From: Candidatus Nitronereus thalassa
Lineage (GTDB): Bacteria > Nitrospirota > Nitrospiria > Nitrospirales > UBA8639
Reading direction: 5' to 3'
Assembly: GCF_032191465.1 (NCBI RefSeq)
Contig: NZ_JAQOUE010000001.1
Span: forward strand, 372,001-436,000
Length of the DNA stretch: 64,000 nucleotides
The notes beneath the pieces were generated by a model that was given only the letters and a program-made list of their open reading frames with translations, was not told the origin of the DNA and made no database searches. The translations under genes were made by a program, and so were the position numbers. Numbering within the stretch: position 1 is the stretch's first letter; each line of letters begins with the position of its first letter. Shown here in pieces: positions 27,683-35,808 of the stretch.

Positions 27683-28705
27683 CTAAGTAACTACTCGAGC
27701 TTGATAGACATTCACGACAATACTATGTAGGCCCGTGGCTCCGTTTGGTTGGGGGCGAGTGATCTCCGAGGTTTGGACTTTTCCGGCGGTATCGATCGCG
27801 CGGACAGAAACCATTTTTTTCCCTGCAGGCACATCATTCCAATGATAATTCCACACCACCCAAGACCATGGAGATTGAGGTGGTTCAATCTCGGCCTCCA
27901 CCCAAGTTTTTTCCTGATCCAAGCTTAGCTGGACTTGGGCAATAGAATGGGGACCTCCGAAGGCAATACCCCGGAAGTGAACGTTTGGGCCAGGCACATC
28001 CTGATAATGGCCTGGGCTGTCAATGCGCGAAAAGATGTGGATGGTGCCCTCATCCGTCCATCCCTTGCGTTGCCAATACCCTTGATAGTCACCGTTATAC
28101 ACTTCAATCTCAGTGATCCACTTCACATTCTTAATGCCATAGAGTCCCGGGACCACCAATCGGACAGGAAACCCGTGTTCTTTGGGGAGCTTCTCCCCGT
28201 TCATGAGATAGGCGAGCATTACTTCATCCCGCATGGCACGCTCAAAGGGAATACTATCGTGATAGGCATCCGCCCCACGGAAGATGACATCACGGGCGGT
28301 TTCGGTATCCGCACCCGCTTCAAGTAAAAGTTCTTTCAATGAAATTCCTCGCCAAATGGCATTGCCTATACTCGACCCACCAGGGAGGGTATCAATACAC
28401 ATTAAGGTTGAGATCTGATCAAACGAAGGCCGGTTTAGCAGATCACGCCATTTCAAAACCACTCGATTGCTAACAGCACCTTTCACCACCATCTGCCATT
28501 GTTCCTGGTCCAGATCCCGTGAAAGATTATACGGGGAGTCCATGTAGTTAACCGTGTAGAACTTATCATTTGGCGTAAAGTAAACCGTGTCGCGAGGCGG
28601 AACACCAAACATACTCCCGAGATCACAGCCACTCGTGATACTCGTGAGCCCGGCAAGAGCACCAAGCCCGGTCAGTTTAAATAAATTTCGTCTGGAAATA
28701 TCCAT
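27683..28705 (-). CDS. Tat-exported molybdopterin-dependent oxidoreductase (sulfite oxidase family)
   Basis: The 340-residue product begins with a twin-arginine signal (SRRNLFKLTG at 4-13) and a hydrophobic stretch ending ITSGC, so it may be a Tat-exported lipoprotein with Cys27. The sulfite-oxidase-type molybdopterin domain follows, with the expected molybdenum-ligand cysteine at 103 (STLMCIDT) and the GHGFP-like EHGFPVRLVVPGLYG segment. A Mo-co dimerisation Ig-like domain is at the C-terminus. There is no haem domain, so electrons must pass to a separate cytochrome that is not encoded next to it. The substrate (sulfite, methionine sulfoxide or other) is not determined. It converges on aspS. 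Confidence 0.82.
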   Translation of the reverse strand: MDISRRNLFKLTGLGALAGLTSITSGCDLGSMFGVPPRDTVYFTPNDKFYTVNYMDSPYNLSRDLDQEQWQMVVKGAVSNRVVLKWRDLLNRPSFDQISTLMCIDTLPGGSSIGNAIWRGISLKELLLEAGADTETARDVIFRGADAYHDSIPFERAMRDEVMLAYLMNGEKLPKEHGFPVRLVVPGLYGIKNVKWITEIEVYNGDYQGYWQRKGWTDEGTIHIFSRIDSPGHYQDVPGPNVHFRGIAFGGPHSIAQVQLSLDQEKTWVEAEIEPPQSPWSWVVWNYHWNDVPAGKKMVSVRAIDTAGKVQTSEITRPQPNGATGLHSIVVNVYQARVVT

Positions 28706-28903
28706 GGATTGGGCTCAAGGAATTGCAGAAAATTGGAGGAACTCTCCGGCCAAAGTCTGTACGAATATTATCCCTCAGCAAGATTTATACTGCAAGGGAG
28801 CAAATTCTGGTTAGCATGTTGAAACCATGACCTCAATTGGTAGATTTCCTTGCTGGGAATCAATTTTGGGAGCAATAACCCGGTATTTTTGATTAGGGAC
28901 CAA

Positions 28904-30412
28904 TCAGGCGGATGGGGAAGTTTTTGCTTCCGGTTCGGCGAGATGTGCTCGGACTTCTTTGACATAGGTTTTGAAGGGGTTCGGCATGGGGAAGGGGGGC
29001 TGGCCACGGAGTTGGAAGATGGACCAGTTGATGACGTAGTGGGGGAAGCGGCGTTCGAGTGACGGCTCGAGGCTTGGGTCTTCGTTCCAATCTTTGCCGA
29101 TGAGTTCTTTCACTAATTCGCTACGTCCAAAGGCGCGGGTGTTGCGAGGAGGGTTTTGCATGGCCAGGTCAATGGCGGTATTGGTGGTGACTCTGGGAGC
29201 ACGGCCTTCTTCTTCCAGACCGAAGTATAGGCTTTTTTCAGGATTCAGATTGTGATATTCCAAGTCTAGGCTTTTCAGCCACGGATCATCCCATTCGAGT
29301 TTTTCTTCTTCTCGAAATGATTCCAAGAGCCAGAGTTTCGATGCCCAGTCCACTCGGCCAACCAGTTTGGTGTAGTCCCCACGAAGATCGTGAAGCACGG
29401 ATTCCCATTGATCCAAGACCCAATCTGTGTCGTCATCTTGCCCGGCGTAGTGATCTTGGGCCGCTTTGAGAAAATCTTCCTGAATATCAATAGCTGATCG
29501 TATTTGACCATTCGCCAACCGGACTTCCCATTTTCTGGTGGGATCACGAGAAATTTCTTTTAAGGCTTGGATGGGTTCCTCTAGTTCTAGGCCAACCGGA
29601 GCATGGCCATCTTCGACGAGTTGCATGACCAAACCGGTGGTTCCCATTTTCAAGGCTGTGGCGACTTCAGCCATATTCGAGTCCCCGAGCAACAAATGGA
29701 TTCGTCGAAATTGATTGGGGTCGGCCAATGGTTCATCGCGTGTGTTAATAATGGCGCGGTTATGTTGGACCCATTCAAAGAAATCGTTCACGATATGGTC
29801 GGCCCGTTGAGATATTTGAAACGGAACGTGGAGACGTCCTTTTTGATCTCGATGTCCAGAGTCTTTGGGCAACAATTGTTCAACCGGAATCCAGCCGTCA
29901 TATATTTCCGCCATCCCGATTCGACCTGCACCGGTGAAAATTTGGCGGGTCACTAAAAACGGAATCAATTTATTTAACCCCTGGAGGTTAAAGGGGAAAT
30001 GGCGCGATACCAGGTAGTTTTCATGACAGCCGAAGGTGGCATCAGTTTCGTGGTCGATATTATTTTTAATGAGTGAAATCTCTTGATCAACATTGAGTTC
30101 CGCCAATGTGCGTTGGAGGAGGCGGTCCCCGGCTCGGTCTGTGGCCACCAGATCGGCGAGCGTGGTGCATTCTGGTGAGGCAAACTCCAGATGTCCCATA
30201 TCGACATAGAGCCGTCCGGAATTCAGTAAAAATCCTCCGTTGCCCGGAGGTTCATCGTATCCACGGTAATGAAGATCGAGCACGCCTTGTTCTCGAATCC
30301 GAAACACCTGATCAATCACACGATGGGCGAGCCACGACGGGGAGTGATCCGGGTCATCGCTATTGATGAGAAGCCCGTATTCTGTTTCAATTCCAAAAAT
30401 TCGATTTAACAT
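28904..30412 (-). CDS. pafA: UBact/Pup ligase (PafA-type)
   Basis: PafA phosphorylates the C-terminal glutamate of the modifier and transfers it to a target lysine. The 502-residue protein opens FGIETEYG (ATP/Mg-binding glutamates) and has the nucleophile-loop aspartate Asp71 in RLYVDMGHLEFASPEC. Other family blocks are IKNNID, FGCHENYLVSR, PFLVTRQIFTGAGRIG and AIINTRDEPLADP. I call it PafA rather than Dop because it lacks the Dop loop before LLNSGRLYVD and is the last gene of the operon, as pafA usually is. It carries an insertion of about 25 residues at 169-195, between GAGRIG and QISQRADH, absent from mycobacterial PafA. It starts 18 bp after prcA, with no clear ribosome-binding site. Confidence 0.9.
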   Translation of the reverse strand: MLNRIFGIETEYGLLINSDDPDHSPSWLAHRVIDQVFRIREQGVLDLHYRGYDEPPGNGGFLLNSGRLYVDMGHLEFASPECTTLADLVATDRAGDRLLQRTLAELNVDQEISLIKNNIDHETDATFGCHENYLVSRHFPFNLQGLNKLIPFLVTRQIFTGAGRIGMAEIYDGWIPVEQLLPKDSGHRDQKGRLHVPFQISQRADHIVNDFFEWVQHNRAIINTRDEPLADPNQFRRIHLLLGDSNMAEVATALKMGTTGLVMQLVEDGHAPVGLELEEPIQALKEISRDPTRKWEVRLANGQIRSAIDIQEDFLKAAQDHYAGQDDDTDWVLDQWESVLHDLRGDYTKLVGRVDWASKLWLLESFREEEKLEWDDPWLKSLDLEYHNLNPEKSLYFGLEEEGRAPRVTTNTAIDLAMQNPPRNTRAFGRSELVKELIGKDWNEDPSLEPSLERRFPHYVINWSIFQLRGQPPFPMPNPFKTYVKEVRAHLAEPEAKTSPSA

Positions 30413-30430
30413 TGTGACTAAACGATTGAG

Positions 30431-31252
30431 TTAATTGGTGGCCTGTTTCAATAACGGCAGCAGAGAATAAATTTCTTGCTGGGAAAGAGTTCGATACTTT
30501 GAACTTCCAGGAGCTTGTCGTTCCAATACCCCACATTCCAACGTTTTATCCTTGAGCCCATTTTGGAGATGTTCCAGAATCTGTTCTTCTGAAAATGAAT
30601 CATTCGATGAGTCCGTTTCTTTGGATTCCGACGAAGAGGATTCAGCATTTTCGTGATACTGATTTTGGGACAGAGCCCCAAGAGCCCAGGTGCGAACTGC
30701 GATGTCGAGAACCGTTTGTAGAGCTACCACAGTCGGAGTGATGTGTTTTTTCAGATAGGCTCGCATGGTGTCTTGAATAATTGGCGTGGCTCCAAGTACA
30801 GCGACCTCATGGTGTTCTTCAAACGTTCCATCATAGTCAACGGTAAAAAAATTATCTTGATTTGGCAGGTTTCCGAGTTCGGCCAAAACGAGTTTTGTGA
30901 TGTAGGGCGCTTTGTAGATCTCTTCAAAGGCCTGTTTGATTGCAGGAGCCAAGCCATATTTGATGAGTCGCGATCCCGTCACATCTCCTGGTGATCGTTG
31001 AAATCCTTCCGTATGCGCCATATCTAAAATGGCAAACCGAAGTTTTTCAAGATCCGCAGGATGCCCCATCCCTCCAAGTCCGATGCGATCGTAAATCTCA
31101 TAGAGTTTCGGGGTGCCATGGCTGGTCGTGAGCAGGATAATCCCGTCCGCATACGAGATGGCAACGAGGGGACTGCCTTGGCGAAATTGATCGTCGAGAT
31201 ATTGGCGTCGATTGCCAACGGCTTCGACCCATCGGTACGGTTCATCATACAT
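30431..31252 (-). CDS. prcA: 20S proteasome alpha subunit
   Basis: Forms the outer rings of the PrcAB barrel, gating entry and docking the ATPase ring. The fold-typical segments are SPLVAISYADGIILLT, the YDRIGLGGMGHPADLEKLR helix-turn, and RSPGDVTGSRLIKYGLAPAIKQAFEE. The N-terminal threonine nucleophile is absent, as expected for alpha. The best start is ATG 31252 (MYDEPYRW), 9 nt after AAAGG and overlapping the prcB stop by 8 bp. The frame also allows a TTG three codons upstream at 31261. The C-terminal tail holds a Ser/Glu/Asp-rich low-complexity stretch (NAESSSSESKETDSSNDS) before a final helical segment. Confidence 0.93.
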   Translation of the reverse strand: MYDEPYRWVEAVGNRRQYLDDQFRQGSPLVAISYADGIILLTTSHGTPKLYEIYDRIGLGGMGHPADLEKLRFAILDMAHTEGFQRSPGDVTGSRLIKYGLAPAIKQAFEEIYKAPYITKLVLAELGNLPNQDNFFTVDYDGTFEEHHEVAVLGATPIIQDTMRAYLKKHITPTVVALQTVLDIAVRTWALGALSQNQYHENAESSSSESKETDSSNDSFSEEQILEHLQNGLKDKTLECGVLERQAPGSSKYRTLSQQEIYSLLPLLKQATN

Positions 31253-32036
31253 ACTGGGCAACCTTTGTCGTGAAGAGCGTTTTCAAATGTTCGGCTGGAA
31301 TGGTTTCTACCCCTTCCTTCGTGATCCGCTTGACGATCGGGTAAAGATTGGCTTCAAAATTGGCACCACCAGTGGCGGAGTCGAACTCAGCGGCGCTGGT
31401 GAGTAATCGCAGGACTATAATAGATGCTTCTTCTTCATCAAGACCAGCGAGCGGTTGGCCACTCCAACGGTTGAGGTAATGGAGGATTCCTCGAATAATG
31501 GACGACCCAGATCCCGACACCGCATGGTCGACGGCTTCAAATTCAGCGCCAAGAATATCATGGAAATAAATTTTTCCACATTCATGTTGGTGGTCATATC
31601 CAGCAAAGACTGGGACCACAGCCCCAGTGCCGGCCAAGGCCGCAGGTGCATTTTCTTTCATGAGCTTTGATAAGGCTCGGAGCTTCCCTTCAAAGCTGAG
31701 ATCTTGAAGTTGGCTCCGTCGGAAATATTTGAACGAATGTTCAAGGACTCTGGCCATTTCAAATGCTGTGGCAGGAACGCCGGCAATGGCCATGACACAA
31801 TAGCGATCGATCTCCAGCACTTTATCTGTGCGGTCATACATGATCATGTTGCCTGCCGTCGCCCGACGGTCGCCGGCAACAAGCACGCCATCACGATATT
31901 TCACGGCTAAAACTGTGGTGCCCTGGGTAATCGACGGAGTTGAAATTTGCCCCTTCTCACCGAATTTCGGCGAGGGGAGTTCGAATTGATAGCCTTGTTC
32001 TTTTAAGAGTTGTAAAAAGTCGCCTTGAAAGCCCAT
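31245..32036 (-). CDS. prcB: 20S proteasome beta subunit (catalytic)
   Basis: The proteolytic subunit of the proteasome. The 263-residue precursor has a 39-residue propeptide; autocleavage after SITQG exposes Thr40 as the N-terminal nucleophile (TTVLAVKYRDGVLVAGDRR). Counting from that threonine, the other catalytic residues fall at canonical places: Asp17 (AGDRR), Arg19 and Lys33 (DRTDKVL). The SGSGSSI segment is also family-typical. It starts 5 bp after the UBact stop, with an AGGGG ribosome-binding site overlapping the end of UBact. The UBact-prcB-prcA trio is therefore probably translationally coupled. Confidence 0.97.
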   Translation of the reverse strand: MGFQGDFLQLLKEQGYQFELPSPKFGEKGQISTPSITQGTTVLAVKYRDGVLVAGDRRATAGNMIMYDRTDKVLEIDRYCVMAIAGVPATAFEMARVLEHSFKYFRRSQLQDLSFEGKLRALSKLMKENAPAALAGTGAVVPVFAGYDHQHECGKIYFHDILGAEFEAVDHAVSGSGSSIIRGILHYLNRWSGQPLAGLDEEEASIIVLRLLTSAAEFDSATGGANFEANLYPIVKRITKEGVETIPAEHLKTLFTTKVAQYV

Positions 32037-32041
32037 GTTGA

Positions 32042-32281
32042 TTATTCCCCTGTGCGTTGTCGGTAGCGTTCTGCCTGTTTGGGATCAACTTTGCGCATGC
32101 GCTTGATCAGATTATCCCGGCTTGGCGATCCTGGTTCTGGTTGGCGCGGCCCGGCATCATCATCTTTTTTGGGCCCGGGTGGTTTAGGGATGGGATCAAG
32201 AGGCCGCTCCCGTCGTTCTAATGTAGTCGGCTGGTTCGTTGGCGTGCTCCCTATCATATAAAACTGATTCTGTGATTTCAT
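32042..32281 (-). CDS. ubact: UBact, ubiquitin-like protein modifier
   Basis: A 79-residue polar, largely disordered protein with the UBact pattern: an ERRERPLDPIPKPPGP N-terminal half rich in Pro and Asp, a DNLIKRMRKVDPKQAERYRQ helix, and the C-terminus RTGE. It takes the position of pup, between dop and prcB, but lacks the Pup GGE/GGQ end. It ends directly in glutamate, so it should not need deamidation by Dop before ligation. The start is secure: AAGGAGG lies 8 nt upstream of the ATG. UBact has been described in Nitrospirota and several other Gram-negative phyla. The internal lysines could serve as chain or attachment sites; that is inference. Confidence 0.93.
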   Translation of the reverse strand: MKSQNQFYMIGSTPTNQPTTLERRERPLDPIPKPPGPKKDDDAGPRQPEPGSPSRDNLIKRMRKVDPKQAERYRQRTGE

Positions 32282-32313
32282 GAGATACCCTCCTTATACC
32301 GAGCTTATCGAAT

Positions 32314-33819
32314 CTATGACGGCATTGAAACCACATCGGCCAGATGCTTGGCATTGTCGATTTTTTGCCAAAGCCGAGTGATGTGAGCCGGATCAAAGAG
32401 GTCAGACATATCTAATTGCTGCGGTTGAGTCAAACTTTTTAGCTGAATCCGTTCCCATTGGACTGATTGAATTTCATGCCGAAACTTCTTTACGCACAAT
32501 CCACGAATTCCCGCTCTGGTCGTCCTCGGCCCTTGCCTCATGGCGGTTTGGATCTCATTTTCTGAGCACAGCCGATGGGCTTTGCCTTCTTGTTCAATTC
32601 CTAGGTACAACCCTCGGTCTGTGTTTACATTATGATACTCGAGATCAAGGCTTGCTAACCAGGGATCGGTCCAGTCTAATTTTTCATCTTGAGCAAATGA
32701 TTCCAAGAGCCAATACTTCGTGATCCAGTCGATTCGTCCAATAAGATCCAAGCGGTTACGTTCTAGAAGCGCAAGGGTCGCTTCCCAATTTCTCAAAATC
32801 CAATCGGTATCGGGATCCTTTTCAGTGAAATGGTGTTTGGCGGCTTCAAGGTAGCCTGTCTGAATTTCCAATCCCGTCAGGGCTTTTCCCGATTGTAGGG
32901 GAATGGTGGCCTTGAGATCATGATCACGTGAAAGCGTCTTTATTGCCTTCACGGGATCGGACAATTGAAATTCGGGTGCCAAGCCTTGTTCAATAAGTTC
33001 GAGTACGAGTTGCGTGGTCCCCACTTTGAGCGCCGTGGCAAACTCACACATATTCGCATCCCCAACAATCAAATGTAGCCGACGATATTTTTGTCGATTG
33101 GCATGGGGTTCGTCTCGGGTATTTAAGATGGGACGGTTGTGCATGGTATCCACGCTCAGGTCCGTTTCCATAAAGTCCGCCCGCTGGGAAAGTTGATAAA
33201 CGCCTGGTTGGTAGGGCTGATCTTGAGCTTCAATGCCAATTTTCCCTGCGCCAGCAAAGATTTGCCGAGTCACGAGAAACGGAATGAGCCCAGAACACAA
33301 CTGATCAAAGGGAAGGTTTCTGGAGATAAGGTAATTATCGTGGCATCCGTAGCTGTGGCCATGCAGGTCGGTGTTGTTTTTGTACAGTTGGACTGCGGAT
33401 GACCCCAGAATTGCATTTCGGGTATCGGCAGCATGTTGGATAATCCGTTCCCCTGCACGATCATGCGCAATGAGTTCGGAAAGGGTCGAACATTCTGGGG
33501 TGGAATATTCCGGATGGGTGTGATCGTTGTAAAATCGAGCGCCGTTGGTCAGGACCAAGTCACTTTTCATTTCGTAAAAGGAAAAGGGGCGATGGGCATC
33601 TAACTCGGCAAACTGTTCTTCTTCGACATCCTGTTGCAGCCCATGGACTCGAAACCCACGCTGGTCTTCGTGTGGATCTTCGCCTTTATAATCCCAGGTC
33701 TGTTCAAACTGCTCGGACATATAGGCACGAACGAGTTCCATGGATTCGACCACAGGATCAGACTGTTTTTGGTCTTCTCGGATAATGCCGTATTCAGTTT
33801 CAATGCCGAATAATCTCAT
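32314..33819 (-). CDS. dop: Depupylase/deamidase-family protein Dop (UBact deconjugase)
   Basis: Dop is a PafA paralogue that hydrolyses the isopeptide bond between modifier and target. The 501-residue product starts MRLFGIETEYG and contains the Dop-specific loop region (about 43-90: DYKGEDPHEDQRGFRV and a variable stretch). The Dop-type block VLTNGARFYNDHTHPEYSTPEC follows, with Asp99 as the expected nucleophile. Shared blocks are LYKNNTDLHGHSYGCHDNYL, FAGAGKIGI and PILNTRDEPHAN. The frame is open 76 codons further upstream, but that extension would run into arc and reads unlike any Dop, so I start at ATG 33819. It is 25 bp after arc and 32 bp before UBact. Confidence 0.9.
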   Translation of the reverse strand: MRLFGIETEYGIIREDQKQSDPVVESMELVRAYMSEQFEQTWDYKGEDPHEDQRGFRVHGLQQDVEEEQFAELDAHRPFSFYEMKSDLVLTNGARFYNDHTHPEYSTPECSTLSELIAHDRAGERIIQHAADTRNAILGSSAVQLYKNNTDLHGHSYGCHDNYLISRNLPFDQLCSGLIPFLVTRQIFAGAGKIGIEAQDQPYQPGVYQLSQRADFMETDLSVDTMHNRPILNTRDEPHANRQKYRRLHLIVGDANMCEFATALKVGTTQLVLELIEQGLAPEFQLSDPVKAIKTLSRDHDLKATIPLQSGKALTGLEIQTGYLEAAKHHFTEKDPDTDWILRNWEATLALLERNRLDLIGRIDWITKYWLLESFAQDEKLDWTDPWLASLDLEYHNVNTDRGLYLGIEQEGKAHRLCSENEIQTAMRQGPRTTRAGIRGLCVKKFRHEIQSVQWERIQLKSLTQPQQLDMSDLFDPAHITRLWQKIDNAKHLADVVSMPS

Positions 33820-33844
33820 GAGGTTCAAGAAGAACGTGGGGGAA

Positions 33845-35578
33845 TTAAATGATGGCTCGATTGATCCGTTCTTCAGTCCGCCGGCCTTTCCTGAATGATG
33901 ATACTCCAATGACTTGATCAGGATGATGATCGAGGAGCTTGAGCCATTCTTCGGCGGAATCATCTGGCGGAAGAATTTCGCCCTCACGGAATTCATCATC
34001 AATGGATTGGAGCATGTCCTCCAGTGTGAGACCATGGGCTTGTTCATTGATGGCTCGTTCGATTGCCCGTTCTTTGGCTCTTCGGGCCAGTGAGGCCAAG
34101 ATGGCGCCGCTGATCAAGTCACGACGATACAGGGTTTCCTGTTTGCCATTTCGTAATCGAATACTCAGTACTCGTGTCTCGTCAGACTTTTTAAACAATT
34201 GTTCGATGGTTTCTTGAATGAGCGCGTCACAGGCGTTATCAGCGTTCTGCCCATGGGCCGCGAGAAATTCTTCAGAAAGTGGGAGCGTGGGTGTCAGGTA
34301 GATTTGAAGAATCTCCTGCGCTTCTTGTCGATCCGGCCGTTGCACTTTAATCTTTCGATCGATCCGCCCTGGACGTAAGACCGCGGGGTCAATGAGGTCG
34401 GGACGGTTCGAAGCTACGATGACCACCACATCTTGCAGCGAGTCGACACCATCGAGTTCTGCACAAAACATGGGAACCAGGGTGTTCGCGATATTATAGG
34501 AGCGAACGGCGCGACGAGTGCCTAAAATCGATTCCGCTTCATCAATGAAAAGGAAGGGGAGCAGGCCTTCCTTTCGTCGTTCGCGCGCCTGCATAAATAA
34601 ATCTCGAATGATGCGCTCGGATTCACCCACCCACATATTCAACACTTCTGGGCCTTTGACATGAAGAAACGTTCCACCGGTAATCGGAGGTAGTTGACTT
34701 TTGGCCGAATCTTTTGGCTCGGCCACCTGGTGTTGAGCGACAATGTTGGCCAAACTGGCTGCCGTGGCTTTTCCAATCAGCGTTTTTCCGCACCCCGGAG
34801 GGCCATAGAGAAGAAACCCTTTGGGTTGGGTAAATTGATAGGCTTCAAAAGTTTTGGCGTGCAAGAGCGGATATTCAATCGCGCGCCGAATGGCATCAAT
34901 CGCGTCTTGTTGTCCACCGATTTGTTCCCAGGTGACATCCGGTATTTCATCGAGCGCATGTTTGCTGCTTTGAGTATTTTCTATTCGTTCGATTCCTAAT
35001 CGATGAGTGGGATCGAGTCGGATTTCATCTCCTGGTTTGATTGGTAGGTCTTGTAATTTGAAAGCCAGGTCAATCAATTGCCCAGGTCGTCCAGCCTCAG
35101 AATCAAGGCGCACCCTTCCATCAGATAACAATTCTTTCACTTTGACAATTGGGCCATTCCGATCAAATCCTAATGTGCCAATGAGTGCATAGGCTTCGTT
35201 GACTAAGACCTGTGCGCCAATCTCAAGGTCATCGGATGGCAATTGGGGGTCGATATTGGCATAGAACTCGTTGCCTCCTACGGAAATGCGAGCGACGCCT
35301 TCCGCGGGTTTATCAATTAAGGTGCCAATGCGATTCGCCGGGGCAGTCAGTTTTTCAACCACACTGTGGAGTTTTTTGATTTCCGCTTCACGTTCTTGTT
35401 GCGAAACCCCTTCTTGCAACAGTTGATGACGAATCTTATACAGCAGCTTTTGTTGAGGCGCTTCTTCCGGCAGCGTAGCTAAGCATTCATCAAGCAGCAC
35501 AAGTGGATCCGTCTTGGTCGGTGGCTCTCGCAATGGTGGTGTGTCCTCGGGTATGTGCGATGGTTTTCGATCACTCAT
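33845..35578 (-). CDS. arc: Proteasomal AAA+ ATPase ring ARC/Mpa
   Basis: Hexameric ATPase that recognises the modifier, unfolds the target and feeds it to PrcAB. In the 577-residue product, a helical, probably coiled-coil segment (about 40-80) precedes two OB-fold interdomains (about 88-205). The AAA domain has Walker A GPPGCGKT (259-266), a pore-loop region near LNMWVGESE (313-321) and Walker B FLFIDEAES (342-350). Sensor and arginine-finger regions follow (IVASNRPDLIDPAVLRPGRID). The C-terminus reads ERINRAII and lacks the GQYL-type tail with penultimate Tyr that mycobacterial Mpa uses to open the alpha ring. It is the first gene of the operon. Confidence 0.93.
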   Translation of the reverse strand: MSDRKPSHIPEDTPPLREPPTKTDPLVLLDECLATLPEEAPQQKLLYKIRHQLLQEGVSQQEREAEIKKLHSVVEKLTAPANRIGTLIDKPAEGVARISVGGNEFYANIDPQLPSDDLEIGAQVLVNEAYALIGTLGFDRNGPIVKVKELLSDGRVRLDSEAGRPGQLIDLAFKLQDLPIKPGDEIRLDPTHRLGIERIENTQSSKHALDEIPDVTWEQIGGQQDAIDAIRRAIEYPLLHAKTFEAYQFTQPKGFLLYGPPGCGKTLIGKATAASLANIVAQHQVAEPKDSAKSQLPPITGGTFLHVKGPEVLNMWVGESERIIRDLFMQARERRKEGLLPFLFIDEAESILGTRRAVRSYNIANTLVPMFCAELDGVDSLQDVVVIVASNRPDLIDPAVLRPGRIDRKIKVQRPDRQEAQEILQIYLTPTLPLSEEFLAAHGQNADNACDALIQETIEQLFKKSDETRVLSIRLRNGKQETLYRRDLISGAILASLARRAKERAIERAINEQAHGLTLEDMLQSIDDEFREGEILPPDDSAEEWLKLLDHHPDQVIGVSSFRKGRRTEERINRAII

Positions 35579-35808
35579 ATTGTGTTTCGTCCATTTATTT
35601 GGTTAGACATTCAGCGGCCTCCTGGGTATAGCACTATCCTTATTGTACCCTGAGAATCTCCTAAATCTACAAGAATCTCCCCAAAAATACAGAAAAGCCT
35701 AAAATCCTCAAGAAACACACACCAAAAACCGAAAAGTTATCAAAAATAGGCTACATGTGTCTTCTTCTACCCCAAGCTGCTTTTGAACGTTGACCCATGG
35801 TTGAGTAG

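Noticed and set aside
33820-34047. 76-codon upstream extension of dop
   Set aside because: The frame is open, but it lies wholly within arc, reads unlike any Dop/PafA N-terminus, and would displace the conserved FGIETEYG start. The Dop start was set at 33819.
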